Origin: Acetobacteraceae bacterium
Lineage (GTDB): Bacteria; Pseudomonadota; Alphaproteobacteria; Acetobacterales; Acetobacteraceae
Assembly: GCA_003133265.1 (NCBI GenBank)
Contig: PKWQ01000100.1
Span: forward strand, 30,153 to 38,256
Direction of reading: 5' to 3'
DNA: 8,104 nt
Part shown: positions 6,812 through 8,104 of the stretch, piece by piece
How the letters are laid out: each line of letters begins with the position of its first letter
How positions within the stretch are numbered: the stretch's first letter is position 1
Translations under genes and position numbers: made by a program
The notes under the pieces: generated by a model
What the model was told of the DNA's origin: nothing
Databases searched by the model: none
Seen by the model: only the letters and a program-made list of their open reading frames with translations

Positions 6812-8104
6812 ATCACTCCCTCCTCGGCCAGCCGCTCGACCTCGGACGGCGATTTGCCGAGCAGTTCGGTCAGCAGCCACAAATTATCTTCGCCATAGCA
6901 TGGCGCGCCACGATCGATCGGCCCGCCGATATACGCCGGCGTCCGGCTGAACTTCATCGGCAGTTCGTAGACCGGCCAAGTGCCGATCTTGGTGCCGGTG
7001 ACCTCGGTCAGCCATTTCAGATGCTTCAGTTGCGGATCGTGGTCGCAGCGGTCTTCCGCGTTCTGGCACACGCCCGCCGCCACGCCGGCGCGTTGCAGCG
7101 CCAGCATGCACGCGCTGGCGTCCTGCGTGCGCGTCCAGCCTTCGATCAGCGCATCCAGATCGTTCTGATGCGCCAGCCGGTTGGCGAGCGTGGCGAAGCG
7201 GCGATCCTCCAGCCACGCGCTCTGTCCCGCCGCTTGCGCCAGTGCGTGCCATTCCGCGTCGGTGAAGCAGGCGATGGCGATCCAGCGATCCGCCCCGGCG
7301 CAGCGATAGGCGCCGTGCGGTGCCGCCGGCTTGTAGGGCGAGCGGTTGCCATAGCGCGACCATGCCCGGCCGTTTGCGGACCAGTCCAGCACCGTGGCAC
7401 CGGTCAGGAACATGCCGGATTCGCACTGCGACGCATCGATCCACTGGCCCTGGCCGGTGCGGTCGCGGTGATACAACGCACCGAGCAGCGCCAGCGCGTA
7501 GCCATAGGCGCCCATCCAGTCCAGGTAGGAGTAGCCCCACCCGACCGGCATCGCCGGGTCCGGCAGGCCGGACATGTCGCCCTGGCCGGCGAAGGCGGCG
7601 GCGACCGGCCCCACCGTGCGCATCCGGCCGTACAGGCCGTGCGTGCCCATGCCGGATTGCTGGATGTAGATGATGTCCGGCCGGATCTTCTTCATCACGT
7701 CGTAGCCCAGCCCGAGCCGGTCCAGCACGCCGGGGGAAAAACCCTCCGCCACGATGTCGCAGATGCGCACCAGATCCTTGGCGATCTGCAATCCCTTCGG
7801 ATGGCGGATGTTGAGCGAGATGCCGCGCTTGCCGGCGTTCTTGTTGTTGAACTGCCCGCCCATGTCGGAGTCTTTCACGCCTTGCAGCGGGCCGGTTGCG
7901 GCATCGCGCGCCGCCCGCCCGCCGACCGGCGCCATCGCCGCCAGCCGCGTGTCGGGATTGTCTTTCCACTCCACCTTGTAGCTTTCGGCACCCATCGCGG
8001 CCAGGAAGCGCGTGCCGCCGGCGGAGGCCAGGAACCAGGCGAAATCGAGGATCTTTACCCCTTGCAGCGGAAACGGCTTGCCGTGCAGGGCGGAGATGTT
8101 GGGG
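6808..8104 (-). CDS. Family III CoA-transferase, CaiB/BaiF type (5' end missing)
   Basis: This enzyme should move CoA from an acyl-CoA donor to a free carboxylic acid, activating the acid for breakdown. The frame is open to the window edge, giving 431 visible residues. The Met at 7995 is not the start, because the 36 codons before it hold the conserved N-terminus (PLQGVKILDFAWFLASAGG). Other marks are NNKNAGKRGISLNI, the DIVAEGFSPGVLDRLGLGYD stretch, YIQQSGMG and HRDRTGQGQW. The aspartate of YLDW (codon 7519-7521) sits 17 residues before RDRTGQGQ, the same spacing as the catalytic Asp169 in formyl-CoA transferase, so the active site looks intact. The C-terminus is complete and ends in an ATGA overlap with the thiolase-fold gene. 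The visible part already exceeds the usual length of about 400 residues, so the start is probably close, unless this is the second half of a tandem CaiB fusion. Acceptor and donor are unknown. Confidence 0.93.
   Translation of the reverse strand, partial: PNISALHGKPFPLQGVKILDFAWFLASAGGTRFLAAMGAESYKVEWKDNPDTRLAAMAPVGGRAARDAATGPLQGVKDSDMGGQFNNKNAGKRGISLNIRHPKGLQIAKDLVRICDIVAEGFSPGVLDRLGLGYDVMKKIRPDIIYIQQSGMGTHGLYGRMRTVGPVAAAFAGQGDMSGLPDPAMPVGWGYSYLDWMGAYGYALALLGALYHRDRTGQGQWIDASQCESGMFLTGATVLDWSANGRAWSRYGNRSPYKPAAPHGAYRCAGADRWIAIACFTDAEWHALAQAAGQSAWLEDRRFATLANRLAHQNDLDALIEGWTRTQDASACMLALQRAGVAAGVCQNAEDRCDHDPQLKHLKWLTEVTGTKIGTWPVYELPMKFSRTPAYIGGPIDRGAPCYGEDNLWLLTELLGKSPSEVERLAEEGVI
6819..6824 (-). 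promoter_or_regulatory. Ribosome binding site for the thiolase-fold gene
   Basis: Read on the minus strand this is AGGAGG, 7 bases before the ATG at 6811 and inside the last codons of the CoA-transferase gene. It decides the start of the thiolase-fold protein and, with the 4-base ATGA overlap, suggests coupled translation. Confidence 0.8.

Noticed and set aside
6812..6880. Upstream start for the thiolase-fold gene (399 residues)
   Set aside because: The added 23 residues lie inside the CoA-transferase coding end and are not family-like. The ATG at 6811 has AGGAGG at a good distance.

Overview
The window looks like chromosomal DNA from a GC-rich proteobacterium. An alphaproteobacterium is my best guess, because the mix of peptide-type ABC transporter, family III CoA-transferase, SCP2-type thiolase and DUF35 protein is common there, but nothing in the sequence fixes the taxon. 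No rRNA, tRNA, CRISPR array, insertion sequence or attachment site was seen. The coding density is very high, and the only intergenic gap over 30 bases is the 138 bases at 1725-1862.

Left block, plus strand, 1-1724: the 3' end of an operon for a membrane-bound respiratory oxidoreductase. It holds the C-terminal 180 residues of a DmsB/PsrB/NrfC-type iron-sulfur subunit, followed with a 1-base stop/start overlap by an NrfD/PsrC-type quinone-interacting membrane subunit. The catalytic subunit, probably a molybdopterin enzyme, would lie upstream of the window, so the substrate cannot be named.

Convergent junction, 1725-1862: it contains a perfect 9-bp inverted repeat that may end transcription from both sides.

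Right block, minus strand, 8104 down to 1863: six tightly packed genes that look like one transcription unit. In order of transcription they are a family III (CaiB/BaiF) CoA-transferase cut by the window edge, a thiolase-fold protein, a DUF35 zinc-ribbon/OB-fold protein, a periplasmic solute-binding protein (SBP_bac_5), and DppB-like and DppC-like permeases. Gaps range from a 4-base overlap to 28 bases. The plausible reading is uptake of an organic solute, CoA activation and carbon-carbon bond cleavage of the acyl-CoA. The substrate is unknown.

The most interesting point is the thiolase-fold protein. It lacks the usual nucleophilic cysteine, and a tyrosine stands where the catalytic histidine of the GHPxG motif is expected. 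With a DUF35 partner next door, this resembles the steroid side-chain aldolases (Ltp2 with ChsH2-DUF35), so the pair may be a retro-aldolase rather than a thiolase. The transporter ATPase genes are not in the window.
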